Shown piece by piece: positions 22,318-33,238 of a stretch of 64,000 nucleotides of DNA. Where the stretch lies: assembly GCA_002099365.1 (NCBI GenBank), contig MSED01000009.1, forward strand, positions 1,178,001-1,242,000. Direction: 5' to 3'. How positions within the stretch are numbered: position 1 is the stretch's first letter; each line of letters begins with the position of its first letter. The DNA is from Phialophora verrucosa. Its lineage: Eukaryota > Ascomycota > Eurotiomycetes > Chaetothyriales > Herpotrichiellaceae. The notes beneath the pieces were generated by a model. The model did no database searches and was not told the DNA's origin. It saw nothing but the letters and a program-made list of their open reading frames with translations. The translations under genes and the position numbers were made by a program.

Positions 22318-24462
22318 CTATGTAAACTCGTGGTTACCATCAGTCTGCCATCGTCAGCCACTTGAAACCCGCTCGAGCTTTGAACTGCAGAGCTTCTTAC
22401 CTTGTGTTGCGTTGACGTTACGGGCCGTAGCCTGATCTCTTTTTCCGGGATCCCGGGAGTAGTTTCGCGGGTAGAGCCAGTCCGCCGTTTGATGACCACT
22501 TCCACGTCATCCTGCCACATCATCCAGCCGCCCTTGACCGTCCACTTTAGATCTGGGCTTGCGAACGAGAACTACCACACGTGCCCGGGGATCAGCAAAC
22601 ATAACATATGTGTGAAGAGTAGTGCCGCAAATGGAAATGAATGTATCTCGGGACCTCGCTTTATACACACCTGATAATGGCGCAGCAGCTGTGGGACCAG
22701 TTTGGTCATTTCCAACATGGCGATGCTACGGCCGATACACTCACGAGCGCCGTGGCCGAACTAGATGAGAAGAAACTTAGCTTGATGACTCCACTTCCAT
22801 TGGCACACATGAAATAGAGGGAAAGAGCTGCGTACCGCAAAGTTCGCCCTCTCCATAGCGGTAAGTTGGTCTTTTGAAGCGTCGAGCCACCGCTCCGGCC
22901 TGAAGCTGTCGGGATCAGATCCGTAGGCTTCTTTGTTTCGTCTGTACTACTCTGTCAGAGGTGTCGCGCTTTCTAGAGCACGACGAACTGACGCCGTAAG
23001 CCAGGGGTTGATGCCCACGATAGTGCCTTCTGGGAAGTAGTGGCCCCTCATGGAGATGCCACCCTTGGGCACATATCTCTCTAGAATCATCCCGATTGGA
23101 GGATGAATACCTGGAGCAGACCAGACGGACAGTGGTTAGCGGAAGGATTGAAGAATTTGCGGGCGATTGAGACTCACGCAATGCCTCCTTGATGCAGGCT
23201 TGGAAGTATGGAAGTTTGCCAGCCTCCTGCCAAGTTACAGTCCTGCTCAGACGGCCATCTTCGTCGGCGTCGTCAACTTCTTCCACAACTTTCCGCAAGG
23301 TCGTCGGGTTCTTCAGGAGATGGTACATAAGCTATGATATGAGTCCAATTAGCGACGCCAAGTTCATTGCCCAGGCCAGTGGTAGGTTTGTGTTCTGCTC
23401 ACCGAAGTAAGTGTGATGGCCGTTGTATCCGAGCCTGCGCCAATGTTGTTAAAGTTGTAGAGCACTACCATTCTGTCGTTGACCACATCGGGGTATTTCG
23501 CTTGCGCTTCAATACATCGCTCGAGGAAGTCACGCTTGGTTGGATGGCCATCCGCTTTCCACGATGTCCTCTCTCGCAGTCTGTTGACGGCGAAGCGCAG
23601 CATCGGGACATCAGGTCCATATCTTTTCATCAATGGGTTGTGCAATAGGAATCGATCTAGGAAGGGAATCTGACCAATCTATCAGTTAGGTGTCGGGTTA
23701 GTTCTCTGGGAACGTGTGAATGCATGGCGAGGCACTTACAACTTGCCAATACTTCGTGAAGTGACGAATCCCCGACATCACCGACTCTACGTCGGTGCCA
23801 GACTCGAGAAACCCTAGTTTTCTGCTGAATAGGATCTCACCTCTACAAGCAATCAGCGAGGAAGGAATACCAGAGGCAGTAGGAAGTACTTACAACACGT
23901 CAAAGGTGTAGTATTGCAGCCATTTTTCCAGAGGGAACGATTCTCCGGAAGCAGCGAACTGATCCAACTTGGACATGAGCAGCTCGACCGTGGAGTCTAC
24001 CGCTGGTTCGAACTCCATCACCGTCGTCATACTGTAAGCATTGGCAATTGGCCTTCTGATACGTGCATGATAGTCTTTATCTCGGCACTCGAAGAGGCCG
24101 TGCGTGAATTTTCCTTTGTGCCATAGATCGATGATGGAGTAGAATTCGGTCTTTCTGAAATCGGTGTTGATGCCATAGATGGTTGGTATTAGATCGGGAT
24201 CGGAAACAGACACAACGCGAGGACCAAGTCTCACGAAGTGTGAGTTGAATTTCCGATGCAGCCGCACCAGGTCTTCAGTCGGGTTAGAGAACGAGGTGTT
24301 GAAGACTCGCCACAGGTTGGTGAAGCCGGCAGTAAAAGGGCCAGCAATAGAGTCGAGTCCACTGCCATATTTGTTAATCAAGAGCCTTGCAATCACAAAG
24401 CCAAGGACAAAAAGTGCCGCGTATCGCTGAGCGACACTCTGAAATTGCTCAAGAAGCGCCAT
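22318..24462 (-). CDS. Cytochrome P450 monooxygenase, pisatin demethylase-like
   Basis: Nine predicted exons: 23894-24462, 23740-23842, 23669-23403, 23331-23178, 23110-22993, 22941-22836, 22760-22671, 22571-22401 and 22344-22318; 534 residues. MALLEQFQ starts an N-terminal membrane anchor (YAALFVLGFVIARLLI) for the ER surface, followed by GLDSIAGPF. Core P450 marks are in order: I-helix GAGSDTT, K-helix ExxR as KEALR, FRPERW, and the heme loop FGHGARECIG with the axial cysteine. SVSDPDLIPTIYG and YHARIRRPIANAYSMTT are typical of the CYP57/pisatin-demethylase-like clan, which includes plant-defence-compound detoxifiers and secondary-metabolism enzymes. Substrate cannot be told. The last intron (56 nt, strong GTAAGA donor) is optional: reading through gives a different C-terminus ending at 22293. 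No biosynthetic cluster surrounds it. Confidence 0.88.
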
Positions 24463-25816
24463 TGAGTTTTGCTTCTGGAGTAGACGCGAGTCTTGCAGCG
24501 GGACATCTGTCTTTTGTGCCAGACTGTGGCAACAAGGGCAAGTGCCAGACACAGCAGCGAACCCCAAGTGAATGCTGAATGAATCCCAAGTCCAGAGGGG
24601 CGACTCAGCTCTTCATACTCATTTGACAGTGACTGCATGGGTGCTCCACTGTTCGCCGAATTGGATGGCTGCTGAGTGCGGCTGCAGGATGTCAGGTGCT
24701 GTCTTCACGCTGGGGACTGAGGAAAAGTAGACGTTTTCTCGGTCAGGGGTGCAGTCACCATAGTTGCCCGACTTGAGCGCTGATTGAAGATATCGGTTGA
24801 AGTCGGCTTTCCTTTCCATCCTCGTTAAGGGGACAGAGAGATGACCGGCACCTGGAGGTGAATGGTGGAAACATGTTTGCTCGTCAATGAAGCGTTGGCC
24901 TTTTCACAACCTTCGGATTGATTCATACGGCCATGCCATCGGCGTCGACCCTACCAACTCGGAAAATCTGGATAAACGACCTTGACAGGGCGGGATCGCT
25001 TTGAATTCCTGAGAATCAGAGAGCGCCGTGCGTGGCACGGGAAGCAGCCAAGGCATACATACATACGAAGCCGCGCATGTTGGCTGCAGCTTCTGAACCT
25101 CTCATTCGGCTGAATAGCAGCATCTGCAAACATGGCAAGAGAATGCATGGTGGACTTGACTTCTAACGAGTCACAGCCGGTAGATTGTCCCGGCAATCTG
25201 GCACGTTACCTGTCATCTGCCGCCGCGAGAGCGGTGGCCACTTTTGTTGGTGGGAGAAGTCATGGAGCGTGAGTGGCACATCAAGCCACCATTGCCAGCC
25301 CACGCATGGAATGGGTTGCAGACACCTTCAACAATTAGCCCTCAGTCAACAAGACGCAGAGATGTCTCCGCCTGACGGCGTATTGTGGCAATATGCGCTC
25401 TTGATGTAGACTAGGTGTGAAGTCTTTGGCCGGAGTTTGGAGAAATACGAGCTTTAAACCCCTAGTCAGAATCCGAGATTCAGCTTTGCACATCACACTA
25501 CTGCCCGACACTCCTGGGTGATTGCGTTCACTCGTTGTTCCAGCTCGGGATATGCATGATGTGCAGCAGTTCGGACGACAAATGAATGATTCGCACAAAG
25601 GAACAGTAAAATCCTTCCATTGGCTTTTTGATTGTGATCACATACGTGACTAACTCGAGTGGCAAACAGGGATGGTTTGCAAAATCGAGACTTTCCCTCT
25701 AAGTATGGCTGTCCCGGGCTTTCATACTTCGAACTGACATGCTTGCCCGATGATCCCTGTCATCGCATTCCCCATTGCTTGAGACACTTGCAACTGCACC
25801 AAACTACGGGCCCCGC
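24463..25816. other. Intergenic region between P450 5' end and RPL7 3' end
   Basis: 1.35 kb between two minus-strand genes; contains the P450 promoter. A minus-strand frame at 24393-24638 encodes a hydrophobic stretch but overlaps the P450 start in another frame and has no support. No gene seen. Confidence 0.4.
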
Positions 25817-27291
25817 CTAGTTCATCTGTCTAACCAAAGCGTTGATAGCCTCCTCACGGTTACCGTAGTCACCGCCCTCGATGTAGTGCTTGAATTTGCG
25901 AGTGTGGAAGCCACCGTTGGGGTTGGAAAGCTTGAATGGCCACAAGAAGTTGCTCGCTTGTTTGAAGTTGGGGCCGACGGTGAAGATCTCGTGGATCAGA
26001 TCCTCAACGCAGACGATGCCGTACTTGCCCAGGTTGTCCTCAACAAGTTGGTTGTCAGTCAGAGCAATGCGCTGCTTGTTGATCTTGCCATAGCCACGCT
26101 TGTAGATGAGTTCGCGGATGGTCTTCAGGTTGGGATAGCCGTAGGCGATGTAGGGGTTGACGATTGTGAGCATCTCTTGAGTGGCCTTGGTCAATCTGAT
26201 AAAGACGCCGCTGTTGATCTGGAGGAGTCGCAGGAGTTGGAGGATCTTGCGAGGCTTGGGGGCAATCTTGTTGATACTAGAAGCAAGTTAGATGCCGCGG
26301 TGCAGAAGACCTGGAGAGCCACTCACCCCTTGATTCTGATGACGAAGACCAACTTGGGTTGCTCATCAACAAAGAAGTTGCCCTGTTGTCTGCTCAAACG
26401 AGCGAGTCTGATCTTCTCGCGCTCCGCATCGCGGTACTCCTTGACGTACGTCTCGGCGCGTTTGAAGATGACGCCACGCTTCTCTTTGTTGGCCTAGAAA
26501 TGCCATGTTAGCTGCTGCACAACAGGGTCCAATGACAGTTATTGCAAAGATGTCGACACATTCAGCCCCGAAAGATGGTATAACAAAGCGACAACATCGA
26601 CCCGAAGGTCTAGCCAGCGTAGTGGTATTTATCATCACCAAGAAGAATTATTGCAGTGTGCGAGGATGTACCAACCTTCTTGCGCTTCTCGAGATCAGCC
26701 GCACGCTGCTCTCTGGCCTTCTCCTGGCTCTTTCTCTTCTTCAACAAGGTCTCGGGGACGAGGACCTGATCCTTCGTTGGGACAGTTCTGTGAGGAGGGA
26801 CCGAATCAGTTACGGTCCGCAGGGTGAAAAGATCGCCGAGTCGGAACTGCAGCTATGGCGCGGCATTCTCAAACTGGTGATTGTGGCGTAGAACTCGACG
26901 AAATGAATTTGATCAGTGAGAAAAGAGCGAGCGAGACGCAAGCATTTGAGCAAGGTCTGTCCATCTCTCTTGACTCTCATCTGACAATGCCCCGACCAGA
27001 GGTCAGGATAGGGTTTGACTCTACAACAAGCGCCGTGTTCTGGAAAACACAGGAGCATGCCGTACGAGCTCAATGAATTTCAAGGAAGAAGACATGACTC
27101 TTCTAGCCTCAACGCCCCGGCTGTTACTCTTCGGTTGCGGCTTTCACCTTCCTCCCGAATCGAGCCTTTGGGATTATCGAGCTGGCGCAGGCATGGGCGA
27201 ACCAGCGAAAGGAGCGGACCATATCTGAAGATTCCGACAGTCAGCCGAGCAGATGGGAATAAACTTACGATTTGACAGTTGGCTTCGTCAT
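25817..27291 (-). CDS. rpl7: 60S ribosomal protein L7 (uL30)
   Basis: Predicted exons 27269-27291, 26676-26787, 26327-26493 and 25817-26276 give 253 residues, the usual eukaryotic L7 length. Start MTKPTVKS, then VPTKDQVLVPETLLKKRK and the basic N-terminal arm. ANKEKRGVIFKRAE and LVFVIRIKGINKIAPKPRKIL lead into the uL30 fold, and the end (GGDYGNREEAINALVRQMN) is the conserved fungal C-terminus. It is a structural protein of the large cytosolic subunit. The first intron is 481 nt, an order longer than most here, and follows only 23 coding bases, a position and size typical of ribosomal protein genes. Boundaries of exon 3 may be off by a base or two. Confidence 0.95.
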
Positions 27292-27547
27292 CTTGCCTTG
27301 CAATTGTCCTTGTGCTGCAGCGACGAGGTCAAAGAAGAAGGGTCGAGCTGGCGTCAAGTTCAAAAGTTCGAGCAATCCGAAAAGTTGCACCTCGATCCAC
27401 AGGTTGTGGGCTAAGTTGAAAGCGGCTAGATGGAAAGCGGCTTGGCGAAGTGAGGGTGCACGTGATGGCTCCACTCGTGTCGATAGGCATCATCTCCCTT
27501 CGGTGTTCATGCTTCGTACAATCGCATCCTAATTCTCATCAATAGTA
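27292..27547. promoter_or_regulatory. Bidirectional promoter region RPL7 / SNF8
   Basis: Only 256 bp separate the two start codons in head-to-head orientation, so both promoters share this stretch. No TATA box is evident, which is usual for fungal ribosomal protein genes. Confidence 0.5.
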
Positions 27548-28315
27548 ATGTCCACCCGACGGGGCGTTGGCCTAGGCGCATTCACAAATAGAACCGTCAC
27601 AGCTCAGCAATACGCCGCTCATGGCTCATCGCTCAAGTCTGCAAATGCGGCGTCCCTGCAGGCGCAACTCGAAGTCTTTCAATCTCTTCTCCACAACTTC
27701 GCCTTAGAGCACGCTACCACTATAAAATCTAATCCAACATTCCGTGCTGAGTTCGCACGCATGTGCAATGCCATTGGCGTTGATCCACTTGCCGGCAGCA
27801 ATATAAAAGATAAAAAGGCCGACTCCCTTTGGGCAAAAGTACTGGGCCATGATGTCAATGACTTCTACTTCTCTGTTGCGGTGAGGGTTGTGGAGTTGTG
27901 TCAGGGGACGAGGGCGGAGAATGGTGGGTTGATCGGGCTGAAGGAATGTTGCGACAGCGTAGCAAAGGGCAAGGCTATTGGAGGTGGATTGCAAGTGTCG
28001 GAGGACGATATCGAGAGGGCGGTCAAGTCTCTGCAGCCGCTTGGATCCGGATTTGTGATTCTCACCATTGCAAACAAAAGATTCATCCGTTCCGTGCCAA
28101 AGGAGTTCAATACGGACCAGTCTACGGTGCTCGAGGTGTTGCAGCTTCTGGGCAGTGTGACTGTATCGCTTCTACAACTCAATCTGAGCTGGGAACGACC
28201 TCGGGCCGAAACTGTTATACAAGATCTACTAGCGGATTCCCTCGTGTGGGTAGACTACCAATGCCCGGAACCAGAGTATTGGTCACCGCAAGGGTTACTG
28301 GACGATAACGAGTGA
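27548..28315 (+). CDS. snf8: ESCRT-II subunit SNF8/VPS22
   Basis: Single exon, 255 residues, usual family length. MSTRRGVGLGAF is the conserved start (RRGxGxGA) followed by a helical hairpin (residues about 20-75) and two winged-helix domains (about 85-165 and 170-250), with conserved segments DVNDFYFSVAVRVVELC, NGGLIGL and DIERAVKSLQPLGSGF. ESCRT-II (Vps22, Vps25, Vps36) bridges ESCRT-I and ESCRT-III on endosomes during multivesicular-body formation; in fungi the complex is also needed for the alkaline pH pathway. It is transcribed divergently from RPL7 and its stop lies 145 bp from the RAD26 stop on the other strand. Confidence 0.93.
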   Translation: MSTRRGVGLGAFTNRTVTAQQYAAHGSSLKSANAASLQAQLEVFQSLLHNFALEHATTIKSNPTFRAEFARMCNAIGVDPLAGSNIKDKKADSLWAKVLGHDVNDFYFSVAVRVVELCQGTRAENGGLIGLKECCDSVAKGKAIGGGLQVSEDDIERAVKSLQPLGSGFVILTIANKRFIRSVPKEFNTDQSTVLEVLQLLGSVTVSLLQLNLSWERPRAETVIQDLLADSLVWVDYQCPEPEYWSPQGLLDDNE

Positions 28316-28460
28316 GAGCGGGACCCGGTTCTTCTGTGAGACATCCACGTTTGGTACTTCAGCTCCTGCGGAGTGCAGATATGCCGAACCAGCCAATAGC
28401 AAAGACCTCGCCGCACGAGACACACCCTCGAAGCAGCCTCAACCCACTCAAACGTCACCT

Positions 28461-31400
28461 CTACGTCTTATATTCATCCTTCAACACCCATCGACCACGG
28501 CCACGACTTCCCTTCTCAAGCCTGGCAATCAACTTCAGCGTCTCCTTGAACTCAGCCGTTGCTTGCGGCGTGGTGCAGTATCGGTTGAAGTGGTCAATCA
28601 GCATCTGAGTGTAGACGCTTCCACCATGTGTGCTGAGGTAGTCACGGATGAGCTTGCCAAAGTCCTTGCCTCTCGGTAGGGTCGGAGTGCCTTCTCTCGA
28701 GGCTGAGGCTGGTGAATCGGTCGATCTAGCTGGGCTCGCTGTTCTTGGAGTGCCACCACGGCTGGGGATGTGGTGGCCCTGACGTTGCAAGTTAGCCAGC
28801 AGACTTGATGATTGCAGACCTCCACCTCTACTTCGTGAGTTGGAGCTGAAGGCATTTCGTGCTGTGGTCTCCTGCGGCCGCCCAGACACGCCAAATTGCC
28901 CGGTCCACGTTGGTGTACCAATTGGCACAGTGCGGGCGACTTCACCAGCACGGCGTAACTCTCTAGCCGCTTCAGCTGCTACCTTCCGAGCTTCTTGCTC
29001 AATCATCAGGGGATCTGCTGCGACCTTCTTTGGCGTTTTGCCGTCAATGATTGCGTCATGTTCGACCGCAGAGTGGATACCAGCGCGAGAGAAGATACCT
29101 TCCATGACTCTATCTTCTGAGTTGTTTGCAGGGTCCTTCTTCGCCTGTTCTTCTTCCTCCACTTCTCCAGCGTATTGTTCTACAGACGAGATTCCGGGTA
29201 AAGCTTCAATGTTTGTGCTAGGGTTAGAAGGTGTTGATTGATTCTCACCCGTTGTCGTCGCGGCTGTGGGAGCATCAGTAGGCTTCGACGAATGCTTAAC
29301 CTGCGCATCCTGGAATAGCTTGCTCGTCTCAGTTTCGTCTCCTTCGTTGCCAAGGCTGAAAAGGTCATGCAAGTCATTCAGATGGAACGTCTGCCGTTGT
29401 TTCGGATCCTTCAGAATCTTATTGGTCAAGAACTGTTTGAAGATTTGACGGTGGTAGATCTTCTCTTCAATAGTGCCGGCCGTCATCAGGCGGTAGATGG
29501 TCACTTCCCGCTTCTGGCCTAACCGCCAAGCTCGTTCTCGGGCTTGCAGGTCGGTAGATGGGTTCCAGTCGGGATCGTAGATGATGACTCTGTCAGCCCC
29601 CGTCAAATTGATACCTAGACCTCCGACTTTGGTGGTCAACAGGAAGACATGCAGATGTGGATCGGTATTGAACTCGTCGACCATACTCTGCCGCATCTGA
29701 ATCGGTGTGTTGCCATCCATCCGACGGTATTTGAATTTTGAGAGTGATCTGACGTATTTCTCCAGGATATCAAGCATGATGCGGTGCTGGGCGAACAGAA
29801 GTGTCTTGTGCCCTGTATCTCGCCACAGCTCCAAAAGAGAGCCAACGACTTGCATCTTGCCTGATTTCGCTGGATTGCCATAGTCGTAGCCAGATTTGCC
29901 CGAAAGACGCTTGTGGTCCGTAAGATCCGGATGGTTGCAGATCTTTCGGAGTATATCGATGCCGTAGAGGACTTGTCGCTTGCCGGTCATAATGGCATCC
30001 ATTTCCCCTGAACTGATGAATTTCTGGTATTCCTTGCGCTGTAAAGGTGTCAACTTGCAAAACAAGACCTGCTCGCTCTTCTTGGGTAGGTCAGAAGCAA
30101 CATCGATCTTGAAACGCTGAAGCAAGTAGGGGCTGATGGCGTCTTTCAACGTCTCGGCACATTTTAAAGCAGTCTGCACCTGCAAGTTCGACGCGTTCGC
30201 GTAGCCGCCTTGACGAATCGGTATCTCGAACTGGTTGCGAAAGTTGACCAGGGTTCCCAGTCGCATAGGGAACACAAAGTCAAAGAGCGACCACAGTTCC
30301 ATGAGATTATTCTGCATTGGCGTACCAGACAGAATGATCCGATTAGGAGTCCGCAGTTCTTTACAGTATATCGTGATGGCCGTATTTGGGTTTCTGATTT
30401 TGTGCCCTTCATCCAGGACCGCATACTGCCAATCGACCGGGATGAGAAGCGGTGCATATGTCTGGAGACCGGAGTATGTCGTTACTAGAACACCTCCCTT
30501 CTCGAGGATCGGCCTCAAAACCTTCTGTGCTGCCTTCTGAGCTCCGGTGAGCGGTCGGTTCCCAGCATCCGGATCCCACTCGAGGTCAAGAAGACTATCT
30601 TCCTTGCTTGTTTCATTCCGCACGTTGACCATGCCACTGCCAGAGGAATGAAGGATCGTTACTCGGAACGGCGGCCACCATCGGTGAAACTCATTGACCC
30701 ATTGCTTCATGACCGTAGCGGGACATACGACGATGATAGGTTTGTCCAACTTTTTGCTGTAATGAAGACCAGCCAGAAACGAGATGATCTGGATTGTCTT
30801 TCCGAGACCCATCTCATCACCAATGATTCCTCCCACTTGTTGAATGTGGAGCTCATGGAGCCACTGCACCCCAGTCTTCTGATAGTCGAACAAGCTAGGA
30901 TAGATATCTCCAGGCAGTTTGTAACCAGCATCGAGGACGGTGTCTGCAATGTCAGGATGTGGTAGATAACACTCTTCCTCGGCAACTGTGGCTGGGTCTT
31001 CGTCTTCGACATTGTCTTCTTCTTGCTCTCCTGCGTCACGGGCTGCCTGTCTTCGAGCTTTGCGTCTCCGCGTAGCCCATCTCTGGAGTCTTGACTGATA
31101 GCTATACTCATTGCCATCGTCAACACCACGAAAGTCCTCGACCTCTTCATCTGTTTGAGCGGCTAACTTTCGGCGCGCTCTTCGCTTCTTCCCACTAGTA
31201 CTAGGCATGTCTTCTTCTAGGTCCTCCTCGGACTCCGTGAGGATGTCATCCTCAACCAACTCTTCGTCATAAGACGATTCCTCATCCTTTGTGATCCTTC
31301 CTTTGGCGACCCGTCTTCGTTTGCGCGGCTGTTCCGATTCGACATCATCCTCGGTACTTGAGTTGACAAAGTTGGACGCGAAACCCGGCTGTCTCAGATG

Positions 31401-32054
31401 TCGATGTGACATGGACTTTCCACCTGCTACGTTGAGTTCGGCCTCACCGAGGTCTGGCTCCTCTTCAGCATCCAGAAGTGCCCCCTGTAAAGTTGCGGAC
31501 GACTCTCCGTGTGTCGAGAGCCCGAAGTTCGAGAACGGGGTGATTTTGCCTGTCCTGATGAGAAAGTCACGCTGAGTTTCACCTGGTAAGCGTCCGGTAG
31601 GTGCGACGTTTTGTTGTTCGTTCGCGCCAACATTGGTCTCTCTGTCTGCCATACGCTCTTCGATCTCGGCAATGTCGTTGTCCAAATCCTGGATTTGACC
31701 TTGCATGCGCTCGACATCCAGGCGCAGACGTCCACGTTGGGTGGTGCCAATCGGACGACTCATGTCATCTCGGGTCTTCTTGATCTGATTGAGCAACTTT
31801 TGCTTCTGCGCTTTGGACTTGTCGAGTCTCTGCTGGTCTCTTTGCTGAGCTTGTTCGAATAACAGTCGGTCGGCTTCACGCCCAATCCCTCGCTCCAGGT
31901 CATCTTGGTCGCGCACTTGGGCGTCGAGATTTCGAAGTCGGGCAGCTTCGTCCAATGCGCCAGTGGGTTCAGTGAAAGTAACATGATTTTCGGTATTTGT
32001 CTCGTTTCCAGTTGCAGCGTCCTGTTCGGGGCTGCTTTGGCGTTCTCCATCCAT
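28461..32054 (-). CDS. rad26: Transcription-coupled repair SWI2/SNF2 ATPase RAD26 (CSB/ERCC6 family)
   Basis: Single exon, 1197 residues from the first ATG (32054). The frame is open for 12 further codons to a TTG, which I do not use. Residues about 50-150 hold the conserved N-terminal coiled coil of CSB/Rhp26 (ARLRNLDAQVRDQDDLERG). An acidic, KRRR-containing linker follows. The Snf2 ATPase starts with YQKTGVQWLHEL and the Walker A box DEMGLGKTIQ (about 413); motif II is DEGH (about 546), then ILSGTPMQNN. The C-terminal helicase half has RMDGNTP, LLTTKVGGLGINLTGADRVI and DWNPSTDLQARERAWRLGQ. RAD26 remodels RNA polymerase II stalled at DNA lesions and recruits excision repair. The C-terminal 350 residues are less conserved, ending in a small helical domain (DYLSTHGGSVYTQMLIDHFN) found in CSB orthologues. 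Confidence 0.95.
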   Translation of the reverse strand: MDGERQSSPEQDAATGNETNTENHVTFTEPTGALDEAARLRNLDAQVRDQDDLERGIGREADRLLFEQAQQRDQQRLDKSKAQKQKLLNQIKKTRDDMSRPIGTTQRGRLRLDVERMQGQIQDLDNDIAEIEERMADRETNVGANEQQNVAPTGRLPGETQRDFLIRTGKITPFSNFGLSTHGESSATLQGALLDAEEEPDLGEAELNVAGGKSMSHRHLRQPGFASNFVNSSTEDDVESEQPRKRRRVAKGRITKDEESSYDEELVEDDILTESEEDLEEDMPSTSGKKRRARRKLAAQTDEEVEDFRGVDDGNEYSYQSRLQRWATRRRKARRQAARDAGEQEEDNVEDEDPATVAEEECYLPHPDIADTVLDAGYKLPGDIYPSLFDYQKTGVQWLHELHIQQVGGIIGDEMGLGKTIQIISFLAGLHYSKKLDKPIIVVCPATVMKQWVNEFHRWWPPFRVTILHSSGSGMVNVRNETSKEDSLLDLEWDPDAGNRPLTGAQKAAQKVLRPILEKGGVLVTTYSGLQTYAPLLIPVDWQYAVLDEGHKIRNPNTAITIYCKELRTPNRIILSGTPMQNNLMELWSLFDFVFPMRLGTLVNFRNQFEIPIRQGGYANASNLQVQTALKCAETLKDAISPYLLQRFKIDVASDLPKKSEQVLFCKLTPLQRKEYQKFISSGEMDAIMTGKRQVLYGIDILRKICNHPDLTDHKRLSGKSGYDYGNPAKSGKMQVVGSLLELWRDTGHKTLLFAQHRIMLDILEKYVRSLSKFKYRRMDGNTPIQMRQSMVDEFNTDPHLHVFLLTTKVGGLGINLTGADRVIIYDPDWNPSTDLQARERAWRLGQKREVTIYRLMTAGTIEEKIYHRQIFKQFLTNKILKDPKQRQTFHLNDLHDLFSLGNEGDETETSKLFQDAQVKHSSKPTDAPTAATTTGENQSTPSNPSTNIEALPGISSVEQYAGEVEEEEQAKKDPANNSEDRVMEGIFSRAGIHSAVEHDAIIDGKTPKKVAADPLMIEQEARKVAAEAARELRRAGEVARTVPIGTPTWTGQFGVSGRPQETTARNAFSSNSRSRGGGLQSSSLLANLQRQGHHIPSRGGTPRTASPARSTDSPASASREGTPTLPRGKDFGKLIRDYLSTHGGSVYTQMLIDHFNRYCTTPQATAEFKETLKLIARLEKGSRGRGRWVLKDEYKT

Positions 32055-33238
32055 GACTAAGGGCGAGGAAAGCTCACTGGAGTCAGTCAAGGTGCATTTC
32101 TCGTTATCGTCCTGTGGATGTTCCGAGGGCCTTGTTGATATTCAAAGACCATTGAGTGGAAGATGCAGGGAGGGAACCTTCGTAGTGGCGGAAAATATGA
32201 GAGTGGCTTGAAACAAACAGTGGCAATATGATGTCGTGGTTGTGAGAGTTTGAGGTGGTCTGGCAGTGCTGAACAACATCAACCAATAAGTTAAAAGACG
32301 GCTCAGCGCGACTGAGTCTACCAATGTGGAAGTCTTTGAAACGATCACGATGATCACGATCTTCAATGTCGCTGTTTTCTCTTTCCTGTAAGGACTCGAC
32401 AATCAGGCCGCCTTCACCATGTCACTTCTTCTTTGTCTGCAGCTTGTGCGCCACCGTACAAATATGCCTGCCACACCGGTGGAATGCGTGACCGTATCAA
32501 CCTCCCCGAACGCTGGTTGTTTGAGCCTGACAAGGGCCTGGCTCTAGCCCGATGGGACGCCCCGATGGAGCCCAGCTGAGGCAGAGCAAGCGACAAGATC
32601 AGGCACTAAACTGGATAACGGAGTCAGTCCTCACATTGCCAAAACAATTCCATGACTTTGTCCTCAAAGTGTCATCTCGGATTCAAGGACAAAGCCAGCT
32701 GAGGACCGACTCAGTGTGGTCTCAGGCTGATATCTCAGTGCCTGCATTGTTGTGCCGCGACTCACTCCGACCTCACTCCGGCCGACCTCTGAATTCCTCG
32801 AGTCTGCGCCAGCTCACTGTACCCAAATCCCTCGTCCACCTCCACTCCGGTCGAAAGCCAACGCAAGCACGCACTCATTCTAGGCCGACTACTTCTCGAC
32901 ATAATGGCTCCGTGCTGAGAGTCACTTCCTCCTTACCATGCGTCACCTTTCGTCCTCCGTTGATCAGTCTCGATTGACTGCGCTTACCAACCTCGCTTCT
33001 TACCTCGTCTGCCCCTCTGAGGGCTAACCGCGACCTCTTCCAACTCGCCTGGCCCCAACGGTGCAGCAAAAGTCTAGTTGTTCTGATCAAGAATTGCGAA
33101 AAGCCGTGGCCGTCATATGTCCTCGCCAACAGACTGATTGCGGCACAACAAGCTCAACTACTGCAGCTCGGTTTTCAGCCCCATTCGTAGACCCTCTGAT
33201 TACAGTTCGCGCACACCCAACCTGTCTCGAAAGCAGCC
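32055..33238. promoter_or_regulatory. Divergent intergenic region RAD26 / YAK1
   Basis: 1.18 kb between head-to-head genes. The part before YAK1 is rich in C and T runs and probably includes a long YAK1 leader. No gene supported. Confidence 0.45.

Noticed and set aside
24393..24638. Extra hydrophobic N-terminal exon for the P450
   Set aside because: It overlaps the P450 start in another frame and no splice pair joins it without disrupting the normal membrane anchor.
32055..32090. TTG start extending RAD26 by 12 residues
   Set aside because: The first ATG at 32054 is adequate and TTG starts are not expected in nuclear genes.
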